DNA of 12,070 bases from Methanobacterium sp. (GTDB lineage: Archaea > Methanobacteriota > Methanobacteria > Methanobacteriales > Methanobacteriaceae). A program made the position numbers and the translations under genes. How positions within the stretch are numbered: position 1 is the stretch's first letter; each line of letters begins with the position of its first letter. Positions 1 through 5,641 of the stretch are shown one piece after another. The stretch lies in the NCBI GenBank assembly GCA_039666455.1, contig JAVSLW010000039.1:1-12070 (forward strand), written 5' to 3'. The notes beneath the pieces are model-generated. The model did no database searches, was not told where the DNA came from, and was given only the letters and a program-made list of their open reading frames with translations.

Positions 1-118
1 AAAAGTAGGAATAAGCAGAGGAATGACCTACAACCACATAAGAGAATTAAGAGAAATGGGCTTTATTGCACAGGATGAGCTTAAAATCACTTCCGCAGGA
101 GAACTTGCCATTATCTAA
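1..118 (+). CDS. 3' end of a gene with a winged-helix-like C-terminus (partial)
   Basis: An open frame runs from base 2 to a TAA at 116-118; its start lies outside the window. The 38 visible residues include the stretch GMTYNHIRELREMGFI followed by a short beta-like segment (KITSAGEL). This is the usual shape of a recognition helix plus wing in winged helix-turn-helix regulators. I infer a DNA-binding C-terminal domain, but the family cannot be named from so little. It lies 44 bases upstream of the permease gene on the same strand. An in-frame shadow of a longer gene is not excluded, but the clean stop and sensible composition favour a real C-terminus. Confidence 0.6.
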   Translation, partial: KVGISRGMTYNHIRELREMGFIAQDELKITSAGELAII

Positions 119-132
119 TTTGTATAGCCAGG

Positions 133-140
133 TTTATATG
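133..140 (+). promoter_or_regulatory. TATA box for the UPF0014 permease gene
   Basis: TTTATATG lies 23-30 bases before the ATG at 163, the usual distance from an archaeal TATA box to the transcription start. No Shine-Dalgarno motif is seen in front of the ATG. The gene is therefore probably transcribed from its own promoter as a leaderless or nearly leaderless mRNA. This is read from sequence only. Confidence 0.45.
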
Positions 141-162
141 TCATAACATAAAATTTGAAAAT

Positions 163-945
163 ATGTTTGGAATAGATATATTTGCAATCCTTTTTTCAAT
201 CTCATTTTTAATTTTAGCTTTGATTGTAGTTAAAAAAGAGGAACTTGAATTTGAAAAGGAATTGATATTAGCTGGAGCAGCAGCATTTATTCAGCTTATA
301 CTTCTTGGATTTGTTGTGGATATTGTATTTAATCTTGATATTATATTCAGTTTTTTAATGGTTTTTGTGATGATTGCTGTAGCATCAGCTGTTATTTCAA
401 AAAATTTGAAGATAAAAAAGAATGGAAAAAGGGCTGTGAAATATAAAATTTTTACACATACATCTCTATCTTTGCTTATTGTGTCCACAATCTCATTACT
501 TATCCTCAATCTTTCAGGCATAATTGAACCTGAGCCTGTATTTATAATACCATTTATAGGAATTATTGTGGGAAACACTACAAATGGAATTTCATTAAGC
601 TTAAAAGGGCTTTTAAATGAATTTAAATCAAATGAAAACATTTTACATGGATATCTATCACTTGGAGCTACAGACAAGCAGGCTTCAAAACCTTTTATTA
701 AAAAATCTATAAATTCTGCAACAATTCCTCAGTTAAACAACCTACAGACAACAGGAATTATATTTATACCTGGTGCTATGGTGGGACTTTTGCTTGGAGG
801 GATGGATCCATTGTATGCAGCAACAATTCAAATCATTATTATGTGGATGATTGTAAGTTCATCAATAATTGCATCGGTTATAGCATGCAATTTACTGCAT
901 AAAACATTGATGTACAACATGGGAAGTTTTGAAATTATGGAATAA
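163..945 (+). CDS. UPF0014/FetB (YbbM)-like ABC transporter permease
   Basis: This 260-residue, strongly hydrophobic protein has about six to seven membrane segments. It carries the UPF0014 signatures: GNTTNGISLSL near residue 140, SLGATDKQAS near residue 167, and IPGAMVGLLLGGMDP near residue 203, followed by a region ending in IIIMWMI. Bacterial FetB/YbbM is the membrane subunit of an iron-related ABC exporter that works with the ATPase FetA; length and motifs match a full-length permease. No ATPase gene is adjacent on either side here, so its partner must be elsewhere or upstream of the window. The metal substrate is inferred from family only. It converges with the 984-1214 gene across a short palindrome. 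Confidence 0.85.
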   Translation: MFGIDIFAILFSISFLILALIVVKKEELEFEKELILAGAAAFIQLILLGFVVDIVFNLDIIFSFLMVFVMIAVASAVISKNLKIKKNGKRAVKYKIFTHTSLSLLIVSTISLLILNLSGIIEPEPVFIIPFIGIIVGNTTNGISLSLKGLLNEFKSNENILHGYLSLGATDKQASKPFIKKSINSATIPQLNNLQTTGIIFIPGAMVGLLLGGMDPLYAATIQIIIMWMIVSSSIIASVIACNLLHKTLMYNMGSFEIME

Positions 946-966
946 AGAACTGTCCTGGTTTTGGAG

Positions 967-980
967 AAAAACATGTTTTT
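967..980. terminator. Palindromic A/T terminator shared by two convergent genes
   Basis: A perfect 14-base palindrome, AAAAACATGTTTTT, sits in the 38 bases between the stop of the permease gene (945) and the end of the minus-strand gene (984). Each strand reads into a T tract, which is what archaeal RNA polymerase needs to stop. It could therefore terminate transcription in both directions. Confidence 0.45.
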
Positions 981-983
981 TGG

Positions 984-1214
984 TTAAAGTTTATGTTTCT
1001 GTTTCTCCTTTTTTTCCAGGCAATCACGTGCAATTAAAATTAATTTGGTGAGTTCCATTCCTATAGCTCCTTTTTTCATCATTCCAAAATCTTTAAATGC
1101 CTCATTTTCCAGGAAATCTGCGGCTTCTTTGGTTATCATGCCTCTAACCATGATTTTCTCTGCTTTAATCCAGTTTTTCTCGAATTTGTTAGTTTCCTCT
1201 GACTCTCGTGACAT
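984..1214 (-). CDS. Small conserved-looking hypothetical protein, 76 residues
   Basis: I do not recognise this protein with confidence. It has 76 residues, is highly charged and has no membrane segment. The N-terminal 20 residues are polar, followed by IMVRGMITKEAADFLENEAF, a glycine-lysine turn (FGMMKKGAIGMEL) and a hydrophobic helix (TKLILIARDCLEKK) with a basic tail. A short strand followed by two helices is compatible with a ribbon-helix-helix DNA-binding protein, but that is only a guess. The ATG (complement of 1212-1214) has no Shine-Dalgarno; a minus-strand TATA-like sequence (1232-1239) about 22 bases upstream suggests a leaderless transcript. It is divergent from the histone-fold-like gene at 1340, and the two share a 125-base intergenic region, so one could regulate the other. 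Confidence 0.6.
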   Translation of the reverse strand: MSRESEETNKFEKNWIKAEKIMVRGMITKEAADFLENEAFKDFGMMKKGAIGMELTKLILIARDCLEKKEKQKHKL

Positions 1215-1231
1215 TATAAAATATGTTTTTG

Positions 1232-1279
1232 AATATATACTTATCTTTTTTCTTAAAGCATTACAGCAATGAATATATA
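1232..1279. promoter_or_regulatory. Divergent promoter region with two copies of an AT-rich 11-mer
   Basis: GAATATATACT occurs at 1231-1241 and again at 1271-1281, exactly 40 bases apart. The first copy is placed to act on the minus strand as TATA box for the 984-1214 gene. The second can serve as TATA box for the gene starting at 1340, giving a leader of about 35-40 bases with a GGTGG ribosome site. The repeat may simply be two TATA boxes or a repeated regulator site. Confidence 0.4.
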
Positions 1280-1339
1280 CTAAGATATGTAAATATAACA
1301 GTAGAGCAATATATTGATATTGTGTTATGGGGTGGCTTG

Positions 1340-1663
1340 ATGAATAGGAAGATTACAACTAATCAGTTGGAGCACAAATCAAAAGTCAAAGAATACATAT
1401 TTGCAGTTAGGCTTGCAGAAAGCGCAATAAAAACAAAAGAAATGTTAAAAAAACAGAGTGCCTCAAAAAACCCGCAAATATCCCGAATCGATGTTCTTCT
1501 TTTAATAGCAGGGCTTAAAGAAGAGTTTGAAAAAATCAACCAGAAGTCAGAAGAAATTGCACAAAGTTATGGGAGAACTGCTGTAACCTATGCAGATGCT
1601 GAAGAGGCGATTAGATTAATCAGGGCTGAAAATAAAGGTAAAATAGAAAAAAAACTGGTTTGA
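1340..1663 (+). CDS. Small protein with a likely divergent histone fold, 107 residues
   Basis: The frame is open from 1223, but I choose the ATG at 1340: GGGGTGG (1329-1335) precedes it at ribosome-site spacing, and the residues before it look untranslated. Residues 47-95 align without a gap to alpha2-loop-alpha3 of archaeal histone HMfB as I recall it. IS at 47-48 matches VS, GR at 78-79 matches GR(51-52), and D86, E88, A90 and R92 match D59, E61, A63 and R65. The pair R79/D86 corresponds to the R52-D59 salt bridge of histones. Residues 10-39 are a long helix preceding the fold, unlike the short alpha1 of HMf. Several HMf DNA-contact positions (R19, K53, T54) are not conserved (Q46, T80, A81), so DNA binding is uncertain. 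The family assignment is inference from visual alignment. Confidence 0.5.
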   Translation: MNRKITTNQLEHKSKVKEYIFAVRLAESAIKTKEMLKKQSASKNPQISRIDVLLLIAGLKEEFEKINQKSEEIAQSYGRTAVTYADAEEAIRLIRAENKGKIEKKLV

Positions 1664-1692
1664 GATGGGCCATTACTTTTAAGTGGATTTGA

Positions 1693-2100
1693 CTATTTTT
1701 TGAAATCTTTCCAGTGAATATGGATGTGGAAAATCGTTGTAACCGCAAATATTATGCCTGATTCAACATGCCAGAAGAGTAGATTGAAATCAAAGGGGAG
1801 CACAAGATTAAAATCTGCCAGTATTGATAGTGTTATTCCACTCGCCCCCACAAACAAAAAGCTACCAACTAACACCAAACTCCATATCTGTTTAAAAGTG
1901 CGCCTTTTAATGTTTTTATTGTCATATAGAAGATAAGTTATAAGATAAAACATAAGCAGGGTCAGTGTAATTGGTAAAATATTGTAATCAGGGGTGTAAC
2001 CTTCAGCTAATCCCAATGAAGGCTCCGGGTTATCCTGAGCATAAGCAGCTGCAGGAATTAAAGAGGCGGTTATAATCATGAGTATAACTATTTTTTTCAT
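1693..2100 (-). CDS. Four-helix membrane protein with signal peptide and FWHVE/HIHIH motifs
   Basis: The protein has 135 residues. A signal peptide (basic MKK, hydrophobic core, likely cleavage after AAAYA near residue 21) precedes a short polar segment and about three membrane helices. The last helix carries FWHVES near residue 110 and ends HIHIHWKDFKK. Clustered histidines at one membrane face could bind a metal or haem, but Methanobacteriales generally lack cytochromes, so no cofactor is claimed. It is a paralogue of the gene just upstream (2100-2417). The two share YLIT-LY, KIW/QIW, LFWHVE-G and H-H-K-F-K at matching spacing. Its ATG shares one base with that gene's TAA (TAATG overlap), which indicates translational coupling and a two-gene operon. 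Function unknown. Confidence 0.7.
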   Translation of the reverse strand: MKKIVILMIITASLIPAAAYAQDNPEPSLGLAEGYTPDYNILPITLTLLMFYLITYLLYDNKNIKRRTFKQIWSLVLVGSFLFVGASGITLSILADFNLVLPFDFNLLFWHVESGIIFAVTTIFHIHIHWKDFKK

Positions 2101-2417
2101 TATACGCCTCTTAAGGTAATTTTCCTGAAGGATTTTCTGTAGAAATATATGTGAATCAATGATACTGGAACCAGTGCTAATCCGAATTCAACATGCCAGA
2201 AAAGTACTGTGGAAGCTAAAGGAGTGCTAATACTGTATTCTATAATAACTGTAAAGATGAAAGATAATGTAATCAGGATTATACAGTTTATTAATATTAT
2301 AATGTTCCATATTTTCATGTGCACTGCTTTAGTGGTTACATTCTCTTTATAAAGCACATGCGTTATTAAATACACAATTATAACAATCAGTGAAACTGGA
2401 ATGAATTCATATGTCAT
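2100..2417 (-). CDS. Four-helix membrane protein, paralogue of its downstream neighbour
   Basis: The protein has 105 residues with about four membrane helices and no separate cleavable signal: the first helix starts near residue 5. The motif LFWHVEFG near residue 73 and the C-terminal IHIYFYRKSFRKI match the paired protein. Only part of the histidine cluster is kept: HIY here versus HIHIH in the partner. Order and spacing of helices are the same, so the pair arose by tandem duplication and may form a heterodimer. There is no Shine-Dalgarno before the ATG (complement of 2415-2417). A minus-strand TATA-like TTATAA lies about 28 bases upstream, suggesting a leaderless mRNA for the operon. The tnpB element lies 51 bases upstream of this start and could affect its expression. 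Confidence 0.65.
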   Translation of the reverse strand: MTYEFIPVSLIVIIVYLITHVLYKENVTTKAVHMKIWNIIILINCIILITLSFIFTVIIEYSISTPLASTVLFWHVEFGLALVPVSLIHIYFYRKSFRKITLRGV

Positions 2418-2440
2418 TGTAATAAAATATATAGTAAACC

Positions 2441-2449
2441 TTTATAATT
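2441..2449 (-). promoter_or_regulatory. TATA box for the two-gene membrane-protein operon
   Basis: The minus strand reads ATTATAAAG here, centred about 28 bases before the ATG at 2417. With no Shine-Dalgarno present, this fits leaderless transcription. A second TATA-like run nearer the ATG (about 2424-2433) is too close to serve as the promoter. Confidence 0.35.
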
Positions 2450-2486
2450 AATAACCCTGTGTCTTTATCTAATTTCTGAAAGAATA

Positions 2487-2510
2487 CTATGACTTCTTTT
2501 AAGTCATTAG
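2487..2510 (+). repeat. Left-end subterminal hairpin of the tnpB element
   Basis: Arms CTATGACTT (2487-2495) and AAGTCA-T-TAG (2501-2510) form a 9-pair stem with one bulged T on the 3' arm and a CTTTT loop. It begins 18 bases after the presumed cleavage point. An outer helix can also form: TAAT and CTGAAA at 2470-2473 and 2476-2481 with TTTCAG and ATTA at 2517-2526. In the second copy the stem is kept, with one G-T pair and a one-base shorter loop. Bulged-T hairpins near the ends are what IS200/IS605 TnpA transposases bind. Confidence 0.7.
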
Positions 2511-2601
2511 ATGAATTTTCAGATTAATACTTAAATCAAAGGGTTAAATACTGTGAAAACATAATTATAATAAATAATGAAACCAGAATTAGACAAAAAC
2601 G

Positions 2602-3738
2602 ATGAAAACTGTGACTAAATCCTATAAATATAGAATATATCCGAATAAAGAGCAACAGAGTATATTAGAATTTAATATGGGCAGTGCACGCTTTGTTTTC
2701 AACCATGTTAAAGTCATGTATGAACTATATAGAAAACAGGCAGGGGAATATGGTTTAAAACCAGTATATGCAAACAGAAAACTGTTCAATAACATATTAA
2801 ATGATTTAAAGAAGCATCATCCATTTTTAAAAGAAGCTAACAGCACAGCCCTTCAAAAAGCATATGATGACCTCATAAATGCCTATAAAATGATGGGTAA
2901 AGCTAATCATGGATGGGTGAAATTCAAATCCCGTAAAAACCCTGTACAATCATTCAGAACCTTAAACGCTAAAATAGTGGAGGGGAAATTGAAACTACCC
3001 AAAATCAAATCATTAATCCCCATGAAATATAGTAGAAAAGTTCGTGGAGACATATTAACTGCAACTATCAGCAGAAACAATTCTAACCAATATTTTGTAA
3101 GTTTTAATGTTAAAAATAGTCCTGTTAAGGCTTTGAAAAAGACTAATCAAGTAGTGGGTATTGATCTTGGATTGAAGGATTTAGCAACATTTAGTAATGG
3201 CTTTAAAACAGGTAAAATCTATTTAAAAGAGGTTGACAACAAAATAAGGAGATATAATCAAATATTAAGTAAAAGAGTTAAGAATGGGTGTAATTGGCTG
3301 AAAGTGAAAACCAAGCTTAACCAGTTATACCAGAAGAAAAAGGATATTATAAATGATTTTTTACATAAAACAACAACACGAATAGTACATGAATTTGATG
3401 AAATCTATGTTGGGAATGTGAACAGCCAGTTGGGATTGAAAAATAAGTATTTAGCAAAGACTACAGCAGATCAGCATTGGTTTGAGTTCAAGCGACAACT
3501 ACAATATAAGTCTGATTGGTATGATAAACATTTTAGAGTTGTTGATGAGAAATACACTTCTAAAACTTGCAGTAATTGTGGATATGTTACAGAAGTTTTG
3601 GATTTGAATATTCGCAGATGGATATGCCCCAAATGCAATATAGAGCATGATAGGGACATAAACGCTGCATATAATATTCTAACCGTGGGAACCACGGGGC
3701 TTGCCTTTGGTAAAACCAACAATCAGTTGGTGGATTAG
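2602..3738 (+). CDS. tnpB: TnpB, RNA-guided nuclease of an IS200/IS605-type element
   Basis: The protein has 378 residues, normal for TnpB. The N-terminal half (residues 1-180) opens with the typical SYKYRIYPNKEQQ and is the nucleic-acid-recognition region. The RuvC nuclease follows: VVGIDLGLKDLAT with catalytic D188; a RuvC-II strand DEIYVGNVNS (266-275) where the usual catalytic glutamate is G271; and HDRDINAAYNIL with D352. A zinc ribbon interrupts it: C323, C326, C342, C345. E316, in VDEKYTS just before the zinc ribbon, replaces the proline seen in canonical TnpB and may take over the missing acid. By family, TnpB cuts DNA next to a TAM under guidance of an omega-RNA from the element's right end, which helps retain the element. 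The frame is intact and full length. Confidence 0.93.
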   Translation: MKTVTKSYKYRIYPNKEQQSILEFNMGSARFVFNHVKVMYELYRKQAGEYGLKPVYANRKLFNNILNDLKKHHPFLKEANSTALQKAYDDLINAYKMMGKANHGWVKFKSRKNPVQSFRTLNAKIVEGKLKLPKIKSLIPMKYSRKVRGDILTATISRNNSNQYFVSFNVKNSPVKALKKTNQVVGIDLGLKDLATFSNGFKTGKIYLKEVDNKIRRYNQILSKRVKNGCNWLKVKTKLNQLYQKKKDIINDFLHKTTTRIVHEFDEIYVGNVNSQLGLKNKYLAKTTADQHWFEFKRQLQYKSDWYDKHFRVVDEKYTSKTCSNCGYVTEVLDLNIRRWICPKCNIEHDRDINAAYNILTVGTTGLAFGKTNNQLVD

Positions 3739-3793
3739 GAATCCATTGACCTCTTCAGGTCATGGTAGTTCAATGTAATGCCTTCTGGAATCA
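3670..3793 (+). ncRNA. Omega-RNA (TnpB guide RNA), visible structured part plus predicted guide
   Basis: In IS200/IS605 elements the guide RNA overlaps the 3' end of tnpB and runs through the right end into flanking DNA. Three hairpins fit this: CCGTGG-GAA-CCACGG (3683-3697), ACCAAC with GTTGGT (3715-3731), and the right-end hairpin (3743-3765). The scaffold should end at TTCAA (3769-3773). The guide would then be the first 16-20 flanking bases, beginning TGTAATGCCTTCTGG at 3774. The 5' end of the RNA cannot be placed from sequence; the start given only marks the first visible structure. Confidence 0.55.
3743..3765 (+). repeat. Right-end subterminal hairpin with bulged T
   Basis: CCA (3743-3745), a bulged T (3746) and TGACCT (3747-3752) pair with AGGTCA (3757-3762) and TGG (3763-3765) around a CTTC loop. 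The core TGACYT...ARGTCA is shared with the left-end hairpin. GAAT (3739-3742) stands directly 5' of it and TTCAA (3769-3773) 3 bases after it. This arrangement matches the guide and cleavage sequences of the IS608 right end. Confidence 0.7.
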
Positions 3794-3863
3794 CTGGAAA
3801 GTAAGGATGCGACTACAGATCCTAAAAAAACACTTACATGCTCTTTTTTTGTCCGGTACAGTG

Positions 3864-3887
3864 TTTACTGGTCTTTTGATCAGTAAA
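3864..3887. promoter_or_regulatory. Palindrome abutting the TATA box of the lipoprotein gene (candidate operator)
   Basis: TTTACTGGTC (3864-3873) and GATCAGTAAA (3878-3887) are inverted repeats of 10 pairs (one G-T) around TTTT. The right arm runs directly into the TATA-like AAATAAATATATAT (3885-3898), so a dimeric regulator bound here would cover the BRE/TATA region. A further CAGTG half-site (3859-3863) precedes the left arm. It could alternatively be a stem-loop in a transcript coming from the left. Confidence 0.4.
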
Positions 3888-3898
3888 TAAATATATAT
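3885..3898 (+). promoter_or_regulatory. TATA box of the PsbP-like lipoprotein gene
   Basis: An AT-rich TATA element lies about 50 bases before the ATG at 3945. This predicts a leader of roughly 25-30 bases that contains the ribosome site AAAGGGGAA (3931-3939). Confidence 0.5.
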
Positions 3899-3944
3899 GC
3901 TATTCAGTCCATAACAATACTGTTAAATTAAAAGGGGAAATAAA

Positions 3945-4505
3945 ATGAAAAAATATGCATTATTTGTAATAGCTATTTTAGCTTTAGTAGTTTTTGCATC
4001 TGGTTGTACAGTTACCCAAAATCAGACCTCAACTCAACCAACTGTACCTACAAAAACATATTCTGGAAGTGGGGTTTCATTCAGTTATCCTGAAAACTGG
4101 CAGGAGCTTACTCAAATAAGTTCACCAAACGCTGTTGTGGCATTTGGAGATCCTAATTCAGTTGATCAATCAACAGGAAATGTAAACACGCTTGTTGTGG
4201 TTCAAAAGGCTGCATTGCCTGCAGGATCTACCTTAAAACAGATCTATGATTCAACTTATCAACAATTCGCTGCACAGGATTCAAGCTTTAAAACAATTTC
4301 TGACACCACAGCAACAGTTGACGGCACCACAGCTTATGTGAATACGCATACCATTAATGTTGACGGCGTCCAAAAACAGGAAAAAGCTGTATGGCTTGAA
4401 AAAAACGGTAATATTTATGTAATTCTCTGTGGAGCATTACCTGATGCCTTTGAGGGACAACAGGCTAATTTTAATGCCATAATAAACACTTTCAAGGTAC
4501 AGTAA
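3945..4505 (+). CDS. PsbP-related lipoprotein
   Basis: The protein has 186 residues. A basic start (MKKY), a hydrophobic core and the lipobox ASGC place a lipid-anchored cysteine at residue 21, so the mature protein should sit on the outer face of the membrane. A threonine/glutamine-rich linker (22-38) follows, then one globular domain of the PsbP-like/DUF1795 type: it opens with SGVSFSYPENWQEL (43-56) and ends with FNAIINTFKVQ. The fold is related to plant PsbP, but in methanogens its role is unknown, with extracytoplasmic ligand or protein binding assumed. A clear GGGGAA ribosome site lies 8 bases before the ATG. The gene is monocistronic: it is followed by a T-rich stretch (4508-4535) that should terminate it, and its promoter carries a palindrome. 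Confidence 0.85.
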   Translation: MKKYALFVIAILALVVFASGCTVTQNQTSTQPTVPTKTYSGSGVSFSYPENWQELTQISSPNAVVAFGDPNSVDQSTGNVNTLVVVQKAALPAGSTLKQIYDSTYQQFAAQDSSFKTISDTTATVDGTTAYVNTHTINVDGVQKQEKAVWLEKNGNIYVILCGALPDAFEGQQANFNAIINTFKVQ

Positions 4506-4507
4506 GT

Positions 4508-4535
4508 ATTTAATTTTCATTTTCTTTTATTTTTT
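4508..4535 (+). terminator. T-rich archaeal terminator after the lipoprotein gene
   Basis: Directly after the stop, several T tracts (TTTAATTTTCATTTTC and TTTTATTTTTT) run on the coding strand without a strong hairpin. This is the common archaeal form of intrinsic terminator. Confidence 0.5.
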
Positions 4536-4632
4536 ACATACTGAAAATCTTTTATTTTTAATTTGATTAAAATATTAAAATATAATAAAATGATTAGAAT
4601 CCTGCTACTTATTTTGAATTATGGTGAATAAT

Positions 4633-4971
4633 ATGAAACAGGTCATGGTCATAAGAACAGATCTTAAAATGGGTAAGGGAAAAATGGCAGCCCAGGCATG
4701 TCACGCCAGTTTAGGTGCCTACAAAAAAGCGGATCCAAAAAAAATTCGAAAATGGGAGTTAGAAGGTGAGAAAAAGGTTGTTGTAAGGGTTAAAGATTTA
4801 AGTGAGCTTTATGAAGTCTATGAAATTGTTAAAAGCACTGATATTCCAGCATATCTTGTACAGGATGCTGGAAGGACAGAATTGCCAAAAGGTACTGTAA
4901 CATGCCTTGGAATAGGTCCTGATGAAGATGAAAAGATAGATAAAATAACAAATGAATTGAAATTGCTATAA
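4633..4971 (+). CDS. pth2: Peptidyl-tRNA hydrolase, Pth2 family
   Basis: Pth2 frees tRNA from peptidyl-tRNAs that drop off the ribosome. The protein shows the family pattern in order: VMVIRTDLKMGKGKMAAQACHAS at the N-terminus, KKVVVRV in the middle, and the C-terminal signature DAGRTELPKGTVTCLGIGP. At 112 residues it is the normal archaeal length. An ATG at 4621 is also in frame, but GGTGA (4622-4626), a perfect match to the 16S 3' end, lies inside that extension at correct spacing to the ATG at 4633. Family members also start at MK-V-V-R, so 4633 is chosen. Nineteen bases separate it from mfnE, which suggests co-transcription. An AT-rich TATA-like stretch at about 4573-4590 may be the operon promoter. 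Confidence 0.95.
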   Translation: MKQVMVIRTDLKMGKGKMAAQACHASLGAYKKADPKKIRKWELEGEKKVVVRVKDLSELYEVYEIVKSTDIPAYLVQDAGRTELPKGTVTCLGIGPDEDEKIDKITNELKLL

Positions 4972-4990
4972 TTCTAATTCAAGTGGTCAA

Positions 4991-5641
4991 ATGGAATGGG
5001 TAGTTAAATTAGGAGGGAGTTTATTCCCTGAAGATGCAGTAAAATTTTGTAAATCACTTGTTGGTAAAAATGCTGTTGTAATCTGCGGTGGTGGAGAATT
5101 TGCAAATAAAATAAGAGAATATGATGAATATATGGAATTTTCAAATTCTGCTTCCCATAAAACTGCTATTCTATGTATGGATATTATGGGAATGCTTGTA
5201 GCAGATAAAGTAGATGGTGCAGAAGCAGTTTATTCACTAGAAGATGCAGTAAAAGTTTTAAATGATGGGAAACTTCCAGTACTGCTTCCCTCTAAATTGT
5301 TGGCATATCTTGATCCGCTGGAGCACTCCTGGAAGGTAACTTCAGATTCTATATCAGTTTATATAGCATGGCTTTTAAAAACCAAAATATTAATAGTAAC
5401 AAACGTAGATGGTATATATAACTTTGACCCATCCATTGATGGAGCAAAGCTTATAAAAAATATAAGTGCTAAAAAACTACTAACTTTTGGTGAAACATCA
5501 GTTGATGAAAATTTACCTGAACTTTTACTTAAATACAGATTAGACTGTTATGTTGTTAATGGAAAATATCCGCAAAGAGCTATTTCTATAATTGAAGGTA
5601 AAAGTTCAAAATACACGTTTATTGGAGTTGAAGGAAATTGA
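4991..5641 (+). CDS. mfnE: Methanofuran biosynthesis kinase MfnE (amino acid kinase superfamily)
   Basis: This 216-residue soluble protein has the amino acid kinase fold: VVKLGGSLF at the N-terminus (K6 and the GGS phosphate loop), a second glycine loop VICGGGEFAN near residue 30, the substrate-side motif HSWKVTSDSISVYIAW (about 112-127), and VTNVDGIYNFDP near residue 137. The spacing and the W-x-V-T-S-D-S motif are those of MfnE. That enzyme uses ATP to convert [5-(aminomethyl)furan-3-yl]methyl phosphate to the diphosphate, the activated furan used in methanofuran synthesis. Methanofuran is the C1 carrier in the first step of methanogenesis from CO2. A neighbouring kinase family is possible but less likely. 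The stop codon (5639-5641) lies inside the first hairpin of the array that follows. Confidence 0.85.
   Translation: MEWVVKLGGSLFPEDAVKFCKSLVGKNAVVICGGGEFANKIREYDEYMEFSNSASHKTAILCMDIMGMLVADKVDGAEAVYSLEDAVKVLNDGKLPVLLPSKLLAYLDPLEHSWKVTSDSISVYIAWLLKTKILIVTNVDGIYNFDPSIDGAKLIKNISAKKLLTFGETSVDENLPELLLKYRLDCYVVNGKYPQRAISIIEGKSSKYTFIGVEGN

Larger units (their letters stand above)
2469..3773 (+). mobile_element. tnpB-only IS200/IS605-type insertion element (copy 1)
   Basis: The left boundary comes from comparison with the second copy at 11843: the two match from TTTAT (2464-2468 and 11838-11842) rightwards and differ to the left. TTTAT is probably the target motif (TAM), not part of the element. The right boundary is inferred from structure: a hairpin with a bulged T (3743-3765), then TAG and TTCAA (3769-3773), the cleavage-site type used by this family. 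GAAT stands directly before the hairpin, the same guide tetranucleotide as in IS608. No terminal inverted repeats or target duplications are expected or seen. The element of about 1305 bases carries tnpB but no tnpA transposase, so movement would need a TnpA supplied in trans. Confidence 0.8.

Noticed and set aside
1223..1339. 39-residue N-terminal extension of the histone-fold-like gene
   Set aside because: It covers the promoter region with two TATA-like repeats, lacks a ribosome site, and a good GGTGG site precedes the internal ATG at 1340.
4621..4632. Upstream in-frame ATG for pth2
   Set aside because: The perfect GGTGA ribosome site lies within this extension and points to the ATG at 4633; family members also start there.
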